Source: Chara braunii
Taxonomy: Eukaryota; Streptophyta; Charophyceae; Charales; Characeae
Assembly (NCBI GenBank): GCA_003427395.1
Contig: BFEA01000054.1
Span: 1,144,113-1,164,208, forward strand
Direction: 5' to 3'
DNA: 20,096 nucleotides
Every line of letters starts with the position of its first letter. Position 1 is the first letter of the stretch. The position numbers were made by a program, and so were the translations under genes. Under the pieces are notes generated by a model. That model saw only the letters and a program-made list of their open reading frames with translations, was not told where the DNA came from and did no database searches. Below are positions 18,948 through 20,096 of this stretch, one piece after another.

Positions 18948-20096
18948 TGTCGGCGCGAATACCCTTACAAGGGTATCCGCCCTGGTTTTTGTAAGCGACA
19001 AAAAATAGTCTTGGTTTAAAGTTTAAGTATACCGCGCCAGGCGCGGCCGCGTCTGTAATTTGTGTTGGCTGGACGGTTGACTAGAATAGAGAGTGTGTAG
19101 GCGCGCGGGTTTTCGAGGCGCGCGTGATCTTTTAATTATTGATGATAAAAGGGTTGGCGTGTTCGCCGGCCAGAATTTCTGTTGTCTCCTGATTAAAATA
19201 GGGATTAGAGAGATTATGTCTCGTTGACTAAGGTGCTCACCTGCGACCCGTGCGTACGTATGGAGGACGGCATCGACGACAGGATGGCCGTTGATGTATT
19301 TTCAGTCGATCGGTGCGTTACGTAGGGTCCGGTTTATTTAGACGCCCGTCGGAGTCAAACCCAGGCATGGGCTTAGCCCTATAGGTTACGACATTGGGTT
19401 GACGTTATGAAGGTTCGGGGATCGAGGCCAGCAGGCGTCGGCGCGGCAACTGCAGCGGAGCGTCGAGGAAGGGACCGATGGGGTCGAGGGCCGCCAGGGC
19501 TATCCCCCTCGGTTTTGTTCACGGGCGCAGCAGCGGGCCCGATTCGCGGGACTGACGAGGCGCCAGCAGCCCCCCTGTTCCCCAATATTATTCTTTACTT
19601 TTATTTTACTTCCCTCTTTTTGTTTTATTTATCGCGTCCTGTTTGGGGACGCGAGACAGTGGTGGGATCACAGGGGGTGTGTTGTATTCGTGGTGTGGCT
19701 TGAAGTGCAATTACTACAAACTGTTTTCGTGGCTGTGCCGGAGCCGCGCCCCGTTTTGCCTCGGGGCGCGGTGCAGTGGGGGTGTGGCAGGCCCCATGGG
19801 CTGAGTTCGATAAGCACACCCATGAACTGTTGGGGTGCAGGCCCGTGGGTCGGGCCTGGGTGATGGGATTTTGTGAGAACGACCAGCTATCCCGGCCTTG
19901 TGCAGACTACGCAGGTTCAGAGGAGGGACCGCCTAGGCACCGATAGGCCACAGGGGGATTGCCTCGACCGTGGTTCTTCGGGACATCCGTCAAAATTGGA
20001 CCGATACAGATAAGACTAGCATGGCCCCTGCGCAAGGATAAAGCGCATGAATCGGGGCGGGGTCCGACGGCCAGACGCTTCTCTGATCCTTGACAC
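18948..20096. repeat. Long direct repeat, right copy (putative 3' LTR, reaches window end)
   Basis: This is the counterpart of 6170-7315, offset 12778 bp at the start and 12781 bp at the end. It keeps the same palindromes (for example CCGCGCC-A-GGCGCGG at 19032-19046), the T-rich block and the U6-like segment. Compared with the left copy it lacks one A, has a 3 bp TAC insertion near 19706 and one extra base near 19951. Small open frames (19379-19585 minus, 19407-19703 plus) are not conserved as protein. The repeat may continue beyond the window. Confidence 0.9.
19972..20065 (+). ncRNA. U6 snRNA-like sequence in right repeat
   Basis: It has the same diagnostic changes as the left copy: ACAGATA in place of ACAGAGA, AGACTAGC, and the GC-rich 3' end. 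It differs from the left copy only at a few bases in the 5' part (GGTTCTTCGGG, TTGGACCG). Shared changes show that U6 was captured before the two repeats separated. The TC of GGTCC here resolves the N of the left copy. Confidence 0.85.

Larger units (their letters stand above)
6170..20096. mobile_element. Putative LARD-like non-autonomous LTR retroelement (right end at window edge)
   Basis: Two ~1.15 kb direct repeats bound ~11.6 kb of interior. The left repeat begins TGTCGACG exactly where LINE similarity ends, and the right one begins TGTCGGCG. The interior has no recognisable gag or pol motif in any frame and is rich in hairpins and short structured repeats. Large retrotransposon derivatives (LARDs) are known to have LTRs plus a conserved, structured, non-coding interior, which is the closest described class. 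Against this, I find no convincing primer binding site after the left repeat and no polypurine tract before the right repeat. The target duplication cannot be checked because the window ends inside or at the end of the right repeat. The alternative is a ~12.8 kb tandem or segmental duplication unit. The repeats are certain; the class is inferred. Confidence 0.55.

Noticed and set aside
6170-20096. rDNA or 5S-type tandem array
   Set aside because: No 18S, 5.8S, 26S or 5S core sequence is recognisable in the repeat, and the left copy interrupts a LINE, which favours a mobile element.

Overview
The window looks like a repeat-rich nuclear contig from a large eukaryotic genome. It contains single-base N calls, microsatellites, a decayed DDE transposase, a decayed non-LTR retrotransposon and a pair of ~1.15 kb direct repeats 12.8 kb apart. 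I see no intact host gene. The style (GC-rich hypothetical proteins, a TATATATG microsatellite, GC-rich palindromic islands) reminds me of a streptophyte alga or plant, possibly a charophyte. That is an impression, not a demonstrated assignment.

Left third (1-6169): a ~200 bp tandem repeat and a palindromic GC island (39-500); microsatellites; a 154 bp fold-back MITE (774-927); a DDE-type transposase pseudogene (1204 to about 3700, five internal stops and one frameshift); and a LINE pseudogene with endonuclease tail and reverse transcriptase (4173-6169), which ends abruptly where the first long repeat begins.

Right two thirds (6170-20096): two direct repeats (6170-7315 and 18948-20096, about 94% identical by hand alignment) enclose about 11.6 kb without any recognisable gag, protease, reverse transcriptase or integrase. 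The simplest reading is a LARD-like non-autonomous LTR retroelement that inserted into the LINE. Each repeat carries a diverged U6 snRNA-like sequence near its right end.

The interior is not random filler. It holds an array of ten hairpins (10033-10850) that share a loop motif (CATT-GTTTCTAAGAYG-AATG) while their outer stems differ and mostly still pair. It also holds a four-unit 47 bp array (17661-17847), a three-unit ~122 bp repeat (11166-11460) and many isolated perfect hairpins. The pattern suggests a long RNA selected for structure rather than for protein. The covarying hairpin array inside a U6-bearing element is the main candidate for something undescribed.
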